Part shown: positions 8,499 through 14,308 of the stretch, piece after piece
Numbering within the stretch: position 1 is the stretch's first letter
Layout of the letters: the number at the start of each line of letters is the position of its first letter
From: Actinomycetota bacterium
GTDB lineage: Bacteria; Actinomycetota; Thermoleophilia; Gaiellales; Gaiellaceae
Assembly (NCBI GenBank): GCA_013821525.1
Contig: JACDGR010000030.1
Span: forward strand, 1-15,957
Direction: 5' to 3'
Length of the DNA: 15,957 nucleotides
Position numbers and translations under genes: made by a program
Notes under the pieces: model-generated
What the model was told of the DNA's origin: nothing
The model's input: only the letters and a program-made list of their open reading frames with translations
Database searches by the model: none

Positions 8499-8512
8499 AA
8501 GTTGATTAGACT
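8484..8512 (+). promoter_or_regulatory. Candidate promoter of the serine recombinase
   Basis: TTCACG (8484-8489), a 17-bp spacer, then TAGACT (8507-8512), then 6 nt to the ATG at 8519. No ribosome-binding site precedes the gene, so a leaderless transcript beginning at or near that ATG is likely. The promoter overlaps the attachment-site arm, so it travels with the element. Confidence 0.4.
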
Positions 8513-8518
8513 GTGGCC

Positions 8519-10018
8519 ATGGAAGAACATGGATACAGCGGCCTGCCGGTCGTTCCCTACATCCGTGTCTCGCGCGTTGGCGGCCGAGATAAGACCGATG
8601 GCTACATCTCGCCCAAGGAGCAGCAAAAGGCGATTGACCGTTATGCGGAGTACGAAAACGTAGAGCTGCATGCTCCCATCATTGAAGAGAACGTGTCGGG
8701 TGGCTCGCTCGAAGGCCGGTCTGGATTCGAGCAGGCGATGACCATGGTGGATCGCGGCACGGCCGGTGGCGTGATCTCACTGCGGCTCAACCGGATCGCC
8801 CGGAACATCCGGGATGCCATTGACATCGCGGATCGCCTGGACAAGAAGAACGCGCGGCTGATCTCGGTGAGCGAGAAGATTGACCTAGGCACCGGGACTG
8901 GCCGCTTTCAGTTCTACGTGTTCGCGGCGCTCGCGCAGCTTGAGCTTGAGCAGATCACTGAGCAGTGGAAGGTGTCTGTAGGCCAGGCGGTCGAAAAGGG
9001 CATTCACATCTCTGCCGCTGTGCCGTTTGGCTACCTCAAGGGCGAGGATCGGCGGCTTTACCCTGATCCCGAGGCAGCGCCCTCCGTCAAGGAGATCTTC
9101 AAGCGCCGGGCCAAGTCACCGCCCGAGTCATGGGCAGCCATTTCAGCCTGGCTATGGGAACAAGGCGTTAAGACCGGGCGCGGCAACGAGGGCTTCAGCC
9201 GGTCGGCGCTTCAGGCCATCGTGACTAACCGCGCCTATCTCGGTGAGGCTCATTACGTTGGCAAGGGAAAGCGCGGCAAGGAGCCGGTCTTTGATCTCGT
9301 CAATCCGAAGGCTCATAAGCCGCTCGTGAGCGCAACGGTGTTCGAGCGCGCGCAGCCGAACGGCGAGACGGCTGAGCGCAATGGCACCCTGACTGACCAA
9401 ACGCTTCTGCGCGGCATCCTCACCTGCGAATTCTGCGGCCACCGGCTCGTGCTGCTTGGCAGCACAGATCGTGCGACCGGCGAGCGCATGGCCAACTACC
9501 ACTGCGCCCGCGATCACGCTGACGGCAAATGCTCTCAACCTGTCGCTATTCAGGCCCGACGCATTGATCCCGTCGTTGAAGAACTCTTCTTGGATCGCCT
9601 CTCTGCATATTCGAAGAAGCCGCGTGCCATGCGTGTGACGAACACCGCTCTTCTCGTGAAGGCTGAGGCCAAGCTTGCCGAGGAAGAGGCCGGGCTTGCA
9701 AGCTGGCTCGCTCAAGACTTCATCGGCATTCCACAGAAGCTTGTGGAAAAGCAAAAGGCCGAACGGCTCGCTCGCTTCTCGGCAGCTGAAGAGGCCTTGA
9801 AAATCGAACGTGACCGGGCGCAGGTTGGAGCGGAGATCGAGAAGGGTGATTTAGTGGAGCGATGGCCGGAGCTAGGCCGCGAGGAGCGCAACCGCATCCT
9901 CAGAGCCGCCATCGATCGGGTCGTTATCACCGACGCTGGCGGCAAGCGTGGCCGTGGCGCTCCCCCGCCTGAAAAGCGGATCAAGAGCATCGCTTGGGCT
10001 ACTGGAATCGTCGGGTAG
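8519..10018 (+). CDS. Large serine recombinase (integrase)
   Basis: Site-specific recombinase of 499 residues (501 if GTG 8513 is used; residue numbers below follow that longer form). Resolvase domain: PYIRVSRVGG with catalytic Ser20, the GRSGFEQAM region, and RLNRIARN with Arg94 and Arg97. LEQITEQWKVSVGQAVEKG is the long alphaE helix. Recombinase domain: VPFGYLKGEDRRLYPDPE through SRSALQAIVTNRAYLGEAHY. Zinc ribbon: Cys305, Cys308, Cys331, Cys340. A coiled-coil stretch runs about 376-445, as in LSRs that control integration direction, with a basic tail. The position where gamma-delta resolvase has Asp67 is Asn93. Codon use is less GC-biased than in the pur genes. ATG 8519 is chosen because the -10 box ends at 8512. 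Confidence 0.94.
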   Translation: MEEHGYSGLPVVPYIRVSRVGGRDKTDGYISPKEQQKAIDRYAEYENVELHAPIIEENVSGGSLEGRSGFEQAMTMVDRGTAGGVISLRLNRIARNIRDAIDIADRLDKKNARLISVSEKIDLGTGTGRFQFYVFAALAQLELEQITEQWKVSVGQAVEKGIHISAAVPFGYLKGEDRRLYPDPEAAPSVKEIFKRRAKSPPESWAAISAWLWEQGVKTGRGNEGFSRSALQAIVTNRAYLGEAHYVGKGKRGKEPVFDLVNPKAHKPLVSATVFERAQPNGETAERNGTLTDQTLLRGILTCEFCGHRLVLLGSTDRATGERMANYHCARDHADGKCSQPVAIQARRIDPVVEELFLDRLSAYSKKPRAMRVTNTALLVKAEAKLAEEEAGLASWLAQDFIGIPQKLVEKQKAERLARFSAAEEALKIERDRAQVGAEIEKGDLVERWPELGREERNRILRAAIDRVVITDAGGKRGRGAPPPEKRIKSIAWATGIVG

Positions 10019-10108
10019 CCAGTAGTCGCCGGTCTCTTCAGAGAGGATGTCGCACCAAACCATCATCACGGCATCAAAGGCTGCATCGGTGAGGTTTGGT
10101 GCTTTCAC
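9872..10108 (-). CDS. Possible small antisense protein overlapping the recombinase 3' end
   Basis: A 78-residue reading from GTG 10108. Its first 30 residues, which lie outside the recombinase gene, look protein-like (KAPNLTDAAFDAVMMVWCDI, then LSEETGDYW), with an amphipathic helix. The remainder runs antisense through the recombinase C-terminal codons and may be shadow. It could be a genuine small element gene, or the stump of one whose 3' part was replaced by the recombinase. No family is recognised and no clear ribosome site is seen. Confidence 0.25.
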   Translation of the reverse strand: MKAPNLTDAAFDAVMMVWCDILSEETGDYWLPDDSSSPSDALDPLFRRGSATATLAASVGDNDPIDGGSEDAVALLAA

Positions 10109-10112
10109 CAAA
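10095..10112. repeat. Perfect 7-bp inverted repeat TTTGGTG-CTTT-CACCAAA
   Basis: Stem of 7 bp with a 4-nt loop, 77 bp past the recombinase stop and across the start of the small antisense ORF. It could be a terminator without a U-tract or a protein-binding site. Confidence 0.4.
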
Positions 10113-10179
10113 TGAACCTAGCCGGGAGAATCGCGTACCAATGCGTTCCGTGCCTGCGAACGTAAACCGTGTGTAAAAC

Positions 10180-10210
10180 GCGAAAGAGCCGCCCGAAGCG
10201 GCTCTTTCGC
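10180..10210 (-). terminator. Strong hairpin between recombinase and gloA
   Basis: Perfect 13-bp stem GCGAAAGAGCCGC / CCGAA loop / GCGGCTCTTTCGC. On the minus strand it is followed by GTTTTAC, so the better terminator orientation is for gloA, whose stop is 63 nt upstream; it may also stop recombinase read-through. It lies inside the proposed element, so the element would supply gloA with both a new coding end and a new terminator. Confidence 0.7.
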
Positions 10211-10272
10211 AGTTGAGGTCGATCACGGCTCCGTCAGGTTCTGCCGAGGATGGAGAAGTTATTAGTTCCCTG

Positions 10273-10659
10273 CTAGGTGCGCTCGATGATCTCAACGCGA
10301 TAGGAATCCGGATCTCTGACAAAACACAGACGCGAGCCACCCTCACGGACTCGATAGGGCTCGCGCTCCGGCTCGATCCCTCGCTCAGCCAGTCGGCCCA
10401 GTGTGCCGTCGAGATCTTCGACGCCTATCGCAATGTGGCCGTAAGCGTCACCCATCTCGTAAGTACGCGCGTCGGTGTTGTAGGTCAGTTCTAGCTCGGA
10501 CTCTTCACCGGGAAAGGCCATGAAGTAGTTAGTTGCCTCGTGGTGCCCCTCGCGGACGATCGGTAATTCGCGGCGAAACTCCATGCCGAGGGCCTCGTAG
10601 AAGGCACGGCTTTCCGCGGGATCCGTAATCCGGATCATTGTGTGTAGATAGGTTGGCAT
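10273..10659 (-). CDS. gloA: Lactoylglutathione lyase (glyoxalase I), hybrid 3' end
   Basis: VOC-fold metalloenzyme of 128 residues that isomerises the thiol hemiacetal of methylglyoxal. MPTYLHTMIRITDPAESRAF opens the first unit. All four ligands of the E. coli GloA pattern are present: His6, Glu57 (ELELTYN), His75 (AYGHIAIGV) and Glu123 (YRVEIIER). The ATG at 10659 gives the canonical family start; an in-frame extension to 10830 is repetitive and atypical and was rejected. Codons from Asp118 onward (10308 down to 10273) appear to come from the serine-integrase element and replace the host end stranded at 8439-8480. The protein therefore looks fully functional despite the insertion. The thiol used may be mycothiol or glutathione. 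Confidence 0.9.
   Translation of the reverse strand: MPTYLHTMIRITDPAESRAFYEALGMEFRRELPIVREGHHEATNYFMAFPGEESELELTYNTDARTYEMGDAYGHIAIGVEDLDGTLGRLAERGIEPEREPYRVREGGSRLCFVRDPDSYRVEIIERT
10307..10308. other. Proposed right attachment-site core (TC)
   Basis: Second copy of the TC dinucleotide, inside the Asp118 codon of gloA (GA on the coding strand). Sequence to the right (CGGATCTCTG) is host gloA encoding VRDP; sequence to the left is the replacement tail. Confidence 0.45.
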
Positions 10660-10696
10660 CGCTAGATCGTGCCACGCCAAGGCATCCGAGTCGCTA

Positions 10697-10754
10697 CCTG
10701 GCCGCCGAGGATTGTTGCTCGTCGCAGTCGGGGTCCAGATCATTAGCGGCCAGG
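10697..10754. repeat. 9-bp inverted repeat upstream of gloA
   Basis: CCTGGCCGC (10697-10705) and GCGGCCAGG (10746-10754) form perfect arms 40 bp apart, about 40-95 bp upstream of the gloA ATG. It may be an operator, or chance in GC-rich DNA. Nothing else is visible in 10660-10901 apart from possible promoters. Confidence 0.3.
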
Positions 10755-10901
10755 CGACCAGCTGCGCCCTGGATGCCCGCTCGCCCCTCGCTTCGCTCCG
10801 AGCCGGTACGGCTGAGAGGTCTCCTTTCACCGGCGCGAGCAGCAGTGAGACGAGATGCGAAAAACACGGTGTGCCATTGCGCGATCAGCTACCACCGTTC
10901 G

Positions 10902-11252
10902 GTGAGCACAATCGTCGATCCGCGGAGTTTCGAGCATCCCTACATCGGGATCGGGCACATGTGTTTCCTCTTCCAGCTACGGCTCAACTCTCTGACGAAG
11001 CATCTTGCTGAGATCGGGCTCGAACCAGCCCGCTCGCTGAACGGCGAATTCTTTAGCCCGCGCCCGGACTCCAAGCTCTACGCGGCGAGCGACGTGCTGC
11101 TCGCACTCCCTCCGCCCGCTCAACGCGTGTTCCTCGCCTGGCAGCGCGGGGACCTGATCTTCCCCGCAAACACGCAATACACGGACGATCCGCCACCGTT
11201 CTCGGCGCTTCGCGACGCGCCGGTCGGGCCGCGCGGCGGTCGCCCCTTCTAA
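10902..11252 (+). CDS. Hypothetical protein, no family recognised
   Basis: A 116-residue reading with clearly coding third-position G/C bias. After VSTIVDPRSFEHPYIGIG comes a hydrophobic segment HMCFLFQLRLNSLTKHLAEI, then SDVLLALPPPAQRVFLAWQRGDLIF, and a Pro/Gly/Arg-rich tail ending VGPRGGRPF. There is no convincing signal peptide or catalytic motif. The GTG at 10902 is taken as start; an in-frame GTG at 10869 would add 11 residues (VCHCAISYHRS). Neither has a good ribosome site. It is followed by another unknown gene on the same strand 64 bp on. Function unknown; the segment LLALPPPAQRVFLAWQ reads like a folded domain, not shadow. Confidence 0.55.
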   Translation: MSTIVDPRSFEHPYIGIGHMCFLFQLRLNSLTKHLAEIGLEPARSLNGEFFSPRPDSKLYAASDVLLALPPPAQRVFLAWQRGDLIFPANTQYTDDPPPFSALRDAPVGPRGGRPF

Positions 11253-11279
11253 CGAAGGCGTACGTGAAATGCGAAAAGC

Positions 11280-11298
11280 GGCGGGAAGAGTGCCCGCC
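11280..11298. repeat. Hairpin GGCGGG-7nt-CCCGCC between two unknown genes
   Basis: Perfect 6-bp GC stem with loop AAGAGTG, 28 bp past the previous stop and 19 bp before the likely next ATG. Without a U-tract it may be a weak terminator or a translation-affecting leader structure. It argues against the earlier ATG at 11269 as the start of the next gene. Confidence 0.3.
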
Positions 11299-11316
11299 TG
11301 CAGTAGGTTCGCCGCC

Positions 11317-11655
11317 ATGGTCGACTTCGAAGATGTCAGCGATGCGACGTGGCGCATGATCGAAGTGATCGTGACGAGCCCGCCGCTTCTTGCAGACTGC
11401 TTAAGGGTCTTCCCTTGGTGCGAGGATGACCCGGCGCGCACAGCAGCGGAGCTTGAGCACCTGATCAGAGATGCCGAACTTTCGGCGCAATCCGACGAAC
11501 GTGCCCAGGTTCCCGAAGGGCTCGCAGCATGTCACCCGCTTGCCGCAATCCAGTGGCCCTTCGTCCGAGATGCGCTCGCCGCCATCCGCGCTAGCGTCGT
11601 CGGTCCGGGTGGGTTGGACTGGACGGAGACGGTCGAGCAGATCGTCTCCGACTGA
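11317..11655 (+). CDS. Hypothetical acidic protein, no family recognised
   Basis: A 112-residue protein starting MVDFEDVSDATWRMIEVIV. It is acidic and mostly helical in appearance: PPLLADCLRVFPWCEDDPARTAAELEHLIRDAEL, then AIQWPFVRDALAAIRASVV and a final DWTETVEQIVSD. Tryptophans and two early cysteines are present but no known motif. An earlier in-frame ATG at 11269 (GAAGG 10 nt upstream) would add 16 residues that look non-coding and contain a GC hairpin, so 11317 is preferred. It is possibly co-transcribed with the preceding unknown gene. Third-position bias supports real coding; function unknown. Confidence 0.55.
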   Translation: MVDFEDVSDATWRMIEVIVTSPPLLADCLRVFPWCEDDPARTAAELEHLIRDAELSAQSDERAQVPEGLAACHPLAAIQWPFVRDALAAIRASVVGPGGLDWTETVEQIVSD

Positions 11656-11705
11656 GACCCAACGTGACGACAACTAGGGATCCACCGATCTCCAGCGCCT
11701 GACTA

Positions 11706-11719
11706 CCGAGGCGCCTCGG
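11706..11719. repeat. 14-bp perfect palindrome CCGAGGCGCCTCGG
   Basis: Continues outward as CTA...TAG with a 2-nt bulge, giving an extended hairpin about 50 bp after the 112-residue unknown gene. There is no U-tract; it could be a terminator-like structure or a dimeric protein site. Confidence 0.45.
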
Positions 11720-11815
11720 GGTAGGCGATTCGCACCCGTAAGAACGGCCGTGCGCGAGCCGGGACGGAGTAGGTCCTATGAGTGACCTCCGCGACCAACA
11801 GAGCATCCGGCCCAT

Positions 11816-11842
11816 CGCTCGCTTCGAGCGTTAGAGCGAGCG
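11816..11842. repeat. 8-bp inverted repeat CGCTCGCT / AGCGAGCG
   Basis: Perfect 8-bp arms with an 11-nt spacer, about 200 bp before the tyrosine-recombinase start. The size and spacer resemble paired core-binding arms of tyrosine recombinases, but function is not shown. Confidence 0.4.
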
Positions 11843-12042
11843 CTCAGAGCGCCACCTACGACGCTGCACTACCTACATTTCACCAACGTAGTAGTCGGGT
11901 GTTGTCGAGTGAGCGATCTTGCCTGGTAAGCATTTTCGCGCCCACCCGGTACCACCACGCGATTACAGGTCAGCTGACGCATTCTCCCTACGCTCGTGCG
12001 GTGATGATCGCTCCGTCATTAGGCAAACAGGGGCGCTGCTAG

Positions 12043-14073
12043 TTGGCTCTCTATCTCGCCTACGACGCCGAAGACGATCCGGAAGACCCGGCCGAACTGT
12101 CGGCAGCAGAGCTTGCCGCTGTCCGTCTTGTGCTGACCCATCTCATCGGGCAGATGAGCGGCTGGAGAAGCGTGACCTACAACGTCTGTCGCGTTCTCGC
12201 AGCCCTCGGCGAACTAGATGTGGAACTCGGCGACGATGGCTTGCTTGTCGAGCGCACCTGGCCGGTCGCCAAGCAGGTGATGCGCCGGATCGGCCTTGAA
12301 CCGAAGGATCTGAACACGCGCTGGAAGCTCGCGCGCATGAAGAAGGAACCGCTTCCGGATGAGCTTCTCGCTGAGTTCGTCCCGCCGCAGCTCTGGCCGG
12401 TTCTCGCCCGCCTCATTTCGATCTCGCCTGATGAGGTAGCTGACGAAGCTGAACACATCTTCTTCGCCTGGGCCGCGGGCCTCCATCCAAACGAGTTGCC
12501 TCGCAGTCGAGGGGCGCTCTCCTCGGCCACCCTCGCCACCTACATCGGGCCACTCTGGACGCTGATGCGCCGCATCTGCCAGGCACGCGATTGGCTGACT
12601 GACGAGCGCGAGGTGTTCCACAACGACTGGCGGAGGGAGCGGCTTCCGAAGATGCCGACGCCCGAGGATTTCGACGCCGAGGAAGCCGGTTGGGATCGAA
12701 GCGCCCCGCCGCTCATAGCTGTGAGGCGAGCGCTTAAAGCGCTCGATAACGAGATCGCGCGAAAGAAGCGCTATTCGCAGCACCGCAAGCACATGTTCCA
12801 GGAGCTTCGTGACCGGGCGCTGCTCGCGGTTCTCGTCGTCTTCGGGCCACGCGCGGAGGCGGTCTGGTGGCTTGATGTTGATCACTACATCCGCGACCAC
12901 ACCTTCCCCGATGGAACAAAAGGCCCAGCCCTCCAAATCCCAAAGACGAAGCGCGAAAAGCACGAGCACAAGAAGGCTCTGCCTCCGGAAGTTGCGCAGT
13001 GGATCGAGGAATACATCACCTACATCGACGCCAAGCCAGGCGAGCCACTTTGGCGACCCGGAAGAAAATCGCTGCGCGACAAGCGACTCGATCAACAGAA
13101 CTTTCACGACATGTTGCTCCGGCGCCTGTCACCCCACTGCGACCAAAAGAACTACTCCCCTCACACGCTTCGCCATTTCGCCTCAGGCGTCGCGACACTC
13201 GTCGGCATGGAGTGGATCCGCGAGCGTTCAGATCAGTTCCTTCTTGGGTCCCGCGGGATTCCGGCCTCGCCCCAAACCTTCTCCGACGTGCTCCTCGGGC
13301 AAGCCCTACACACCATTGCTGATCGCTACCGCGACATGGATACGAAGCAGAACCGCGAGATCTGGACGAAAGTGACCGTCGAGGGCGTCTGGGAGTGGGT
13401 CTGGGGCGACAAAGGCGCGCGCAAAGGCCCTGATCTAAAACTCGTCGCTTCTGCAGAACAAAAGGTGATCGGTGCACGGACTGAGCTTGACGGGCTTGAA
13501 GCGAGCCTCAACGCGCTTGAGCAACAAGCGCAACGGCCAAAGGCGCTCACAGAGCACGAAGGCATCCAACTCCTTCTTCAGATCATGACAACGACGCGGG
13601 CTCTCATGAAGGCGACCTCTACGCATGAACGGGCGCTGCGTGAGCTTGAACTTGCACGGGAGGCGCGCGTGCCGATTGATGACTCAATCTCGGAGGCGCC
13701 CGAGCTTCCCGACACCGAGTTCGAGATCCTTCGCTATGAGGACGAGGACGAGCGACCCCTCCTCCGCATGCGGCTCCTACCCGAGGAATACAGATGGTGC
13801 ATCGGCGCCGACATCCTTCCCCGTTCGACGCTGCGGCATTGGATGGCGGGGCGCCTTCCCTGCGATTTAGGCGACAGGAGACGCATGTTCGAACTCGACG
13901 CCATCTGGACGGATCCCGATCACCCACGCAAGCGCTACATCCTGATCGACAAGCTCGATCCGTCGAGATACCACGTCGACGCCTGGGAGCGGATCATGGA
14001 GCTTTGCCGTCGGCCGGAGCCGAAGATGCCGTCAAGGCATACGTCGCGACGCGAAGAAGGGCACGGCAGCTAA
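12043..14073 (+). CDS. Large tyrosine recombinase-fold protein with C-terminal HTH extension
   Basis: A 676-residue protein. Residues about 1-250 resemble an N-terminal DNA-binding region. The catalytic domain follows: RDRALLAVLVVFGPRAE with Arg270, the beta-hairpin lysine region IPKTKREKH (Lys301-Lys306), SPHTLRHFASG with His374 and Arg377, and LGQALHTIADRYRDMD with nucleophile Tyr429. The site nine residues before Tyr, usually His or Trp, is Gln420. Beyond 440 is an unusual extension: a coiled-coil stretch (466-500), then acidic linker, then an excisionase/MerR-like helix-turn-helix (IGADILPRSTLRHWMAGRLP, 587-606) near the end. The start is TTG, directly after an in-frame TAG; AGGGG lies 9 nt upstream. 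It is followed after 7 bp by the 75-codon ORF and then the nuclease, suggesting one operon. Confidence 0.82.
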   Translation: MALYLAYDAEDDPEDPAELSAAELAAVRLVLTHLIGQMSGWRSVTYNVCRVLAALGELDVELGDDGLLVERTWPVAKQVMRRIGLEPKDLNTRWKLARMKKEPLPDELLAEFVPPQLWPVLARLISISPDEVADEAEHIFFAWAAGLHPNELPRSRGALSSATLATYIGPLWTLMRRICQARDWLTDEREVFHNDWRRERLPKMPTPEDFDAEEAGWDRSAPPLIAVRRALKALDNEIARKKRYSQHRKHMFQELRDRALLAVLVVFGPRAEAVWWLDVDHYIRDHTFPDGTKGPALQIPKTKREKHEHKKALPPEVAQWIEEYITYIDAKPGEPLWRPGRKSLRDKRLDQQNFHDMLLRRLSPHCDQKNYSPHTLRHFASGVATLVGMEWIRERSDQFLLGSRGIPASPQTFSDVLLGQALHTIADRYRDMDTKQNREIWTKVTVEGVWEWVWGDKGARKGPDLKLVASAEQKVIGARTELDGLEASLNALEQQAQRPKALTEHEGIQLLLQIMTTTRALMKATSTHERALRELELAREARVPIDDSISEAPELPDTEFEILRYEDEDERPLLRMRLLPEEYRWCIGADILPRSTLRHWMAGRLPCDLGDRRRMFELDAIWTDPDHPRKRYILIDKLDPSRYHVDAWERIMELCRRPEPKMPSRHTSRREEGHGS

Positions 14074-14080
14074 TAACTCT

Positions 14081-14308
14081 GTGGCGCAATGCGAGCGTCC
14101 CTTTGAAGCACCTCGTCGGCTTCAAAGACCTTTCGATTGCTCCGTAGATCTTTTCTGCCACGTGCCCGCCCAATCCGACTGGCCTATTCGCTTCAGCCTT
14201 AAGCACGCTCCGCGCGAGCCGTACCGAGCGGGCGACACGTCAGCGAGACCTATCTTCAACCCAATCGATGACCCACTGATCATCGTCGAACGAGGAGGAC
14301 TCTCGTGA
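14081..14308 (+). CDS. Small ORF coupled to the nuclease gene
   Basis: A 75-residue reading from GTG 14081, 7 bp after the recombinase stop. Its TGA overlaps the GTG of the nuclease (GTGA), the same coupling seen elsewhere in the window. The C-terminal half (SDWPIRFSLKHAPREPY, later FNPIDDPLIIVERGGLS) looks protein-like; the N-terminal half has weak codon bias. Two cysteines and a hydrophobic end are visible, with no known motif. It could be a genuine small partner of the recombinase/nuclease, or merely the open leader that carries the nuclease ribosome site. Confidence 0.4.
   Translation: MAQCERPFEAPRRLQRPFDCSVDLFCHVPAQSDWPIRFSLKHAPREPYRAGDTSARPIFNPIDDPLIIVERGGLS

Larger units (their letters stand above)
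8479..10308 (+). mobile_element. Minimal serine-integrase element inserted in the 3' end of gloA
   Basis: An approximately 1.83-kb insertion bounded by the dinucleotide TC at 8479-8480 (left) and 10307-10308 (right). It contains one large serine recombinase, a hairpin terminator, about 250 bp with no secure gene, and a replacement gloA 3' end. Deleting it and joining the flanks at the TC gives, on the coding strand, ATCCG-GA-CGGCTA, which restores glyoxalase reading straight through into the stranded tail. No inverted terminal repeats or target duplication longer than 2 bp are visible, as expected for serine integrases (known to exchange at a 2-bp core). The boundaries are inferred from coding logic, not from an empty-site comparison. 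Confidence 0.6.
11656..12042. other. Gene-free stretch with palindromes upstream of the tyrosine recombinase
   Basis: No reading frame here has convincing coding character on either strand, and I see no tRNA (no T-loop GGTTCGA-type motif with paired arms). It contains several palindromes (separately listed) and TCAGCTGA near 11969. It may hold the promoter, an attachment site or regulatory sites of the 676-residue recombinase gene that begins at its right end. Confidence 0.5.

Noticed and set aside
8338..10272. Transposon with terminal inverted repeats around the serine recombinase (IS607-like)
   Set aside because: No terminal inverted repeats or TnpB; the recombinase has the large-integrase domain order, and the junction logic fits att sites.
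10660..10830. 57-residue N-terminal extension of gloA
   Set aside because: Low-complexity Ala/Arg/Ser/Glu sequence unlike any glyoxalase start; the MPTYLHT start with His6 is canonical.
10638..10901. Long upstream extension of the unknown gene ending at 11252
   Set aside because: It overlaps the gloA promoter and start and has poor codon bias; an in-frame GTG at 10902 begins the biased part.
11656..12042. Possible tRNA as integration target for the tyrosine recombinase
   Set aside because: No T-loop, anticodon arm and acceptor stem could be paired on either strand.
12214..13107. 297-codon open frame antisense to the tyrosine recombinase
   Set aside because: No domain logic, and the sense frame carries ordered catalytic motifs; typical high-GC shadow.
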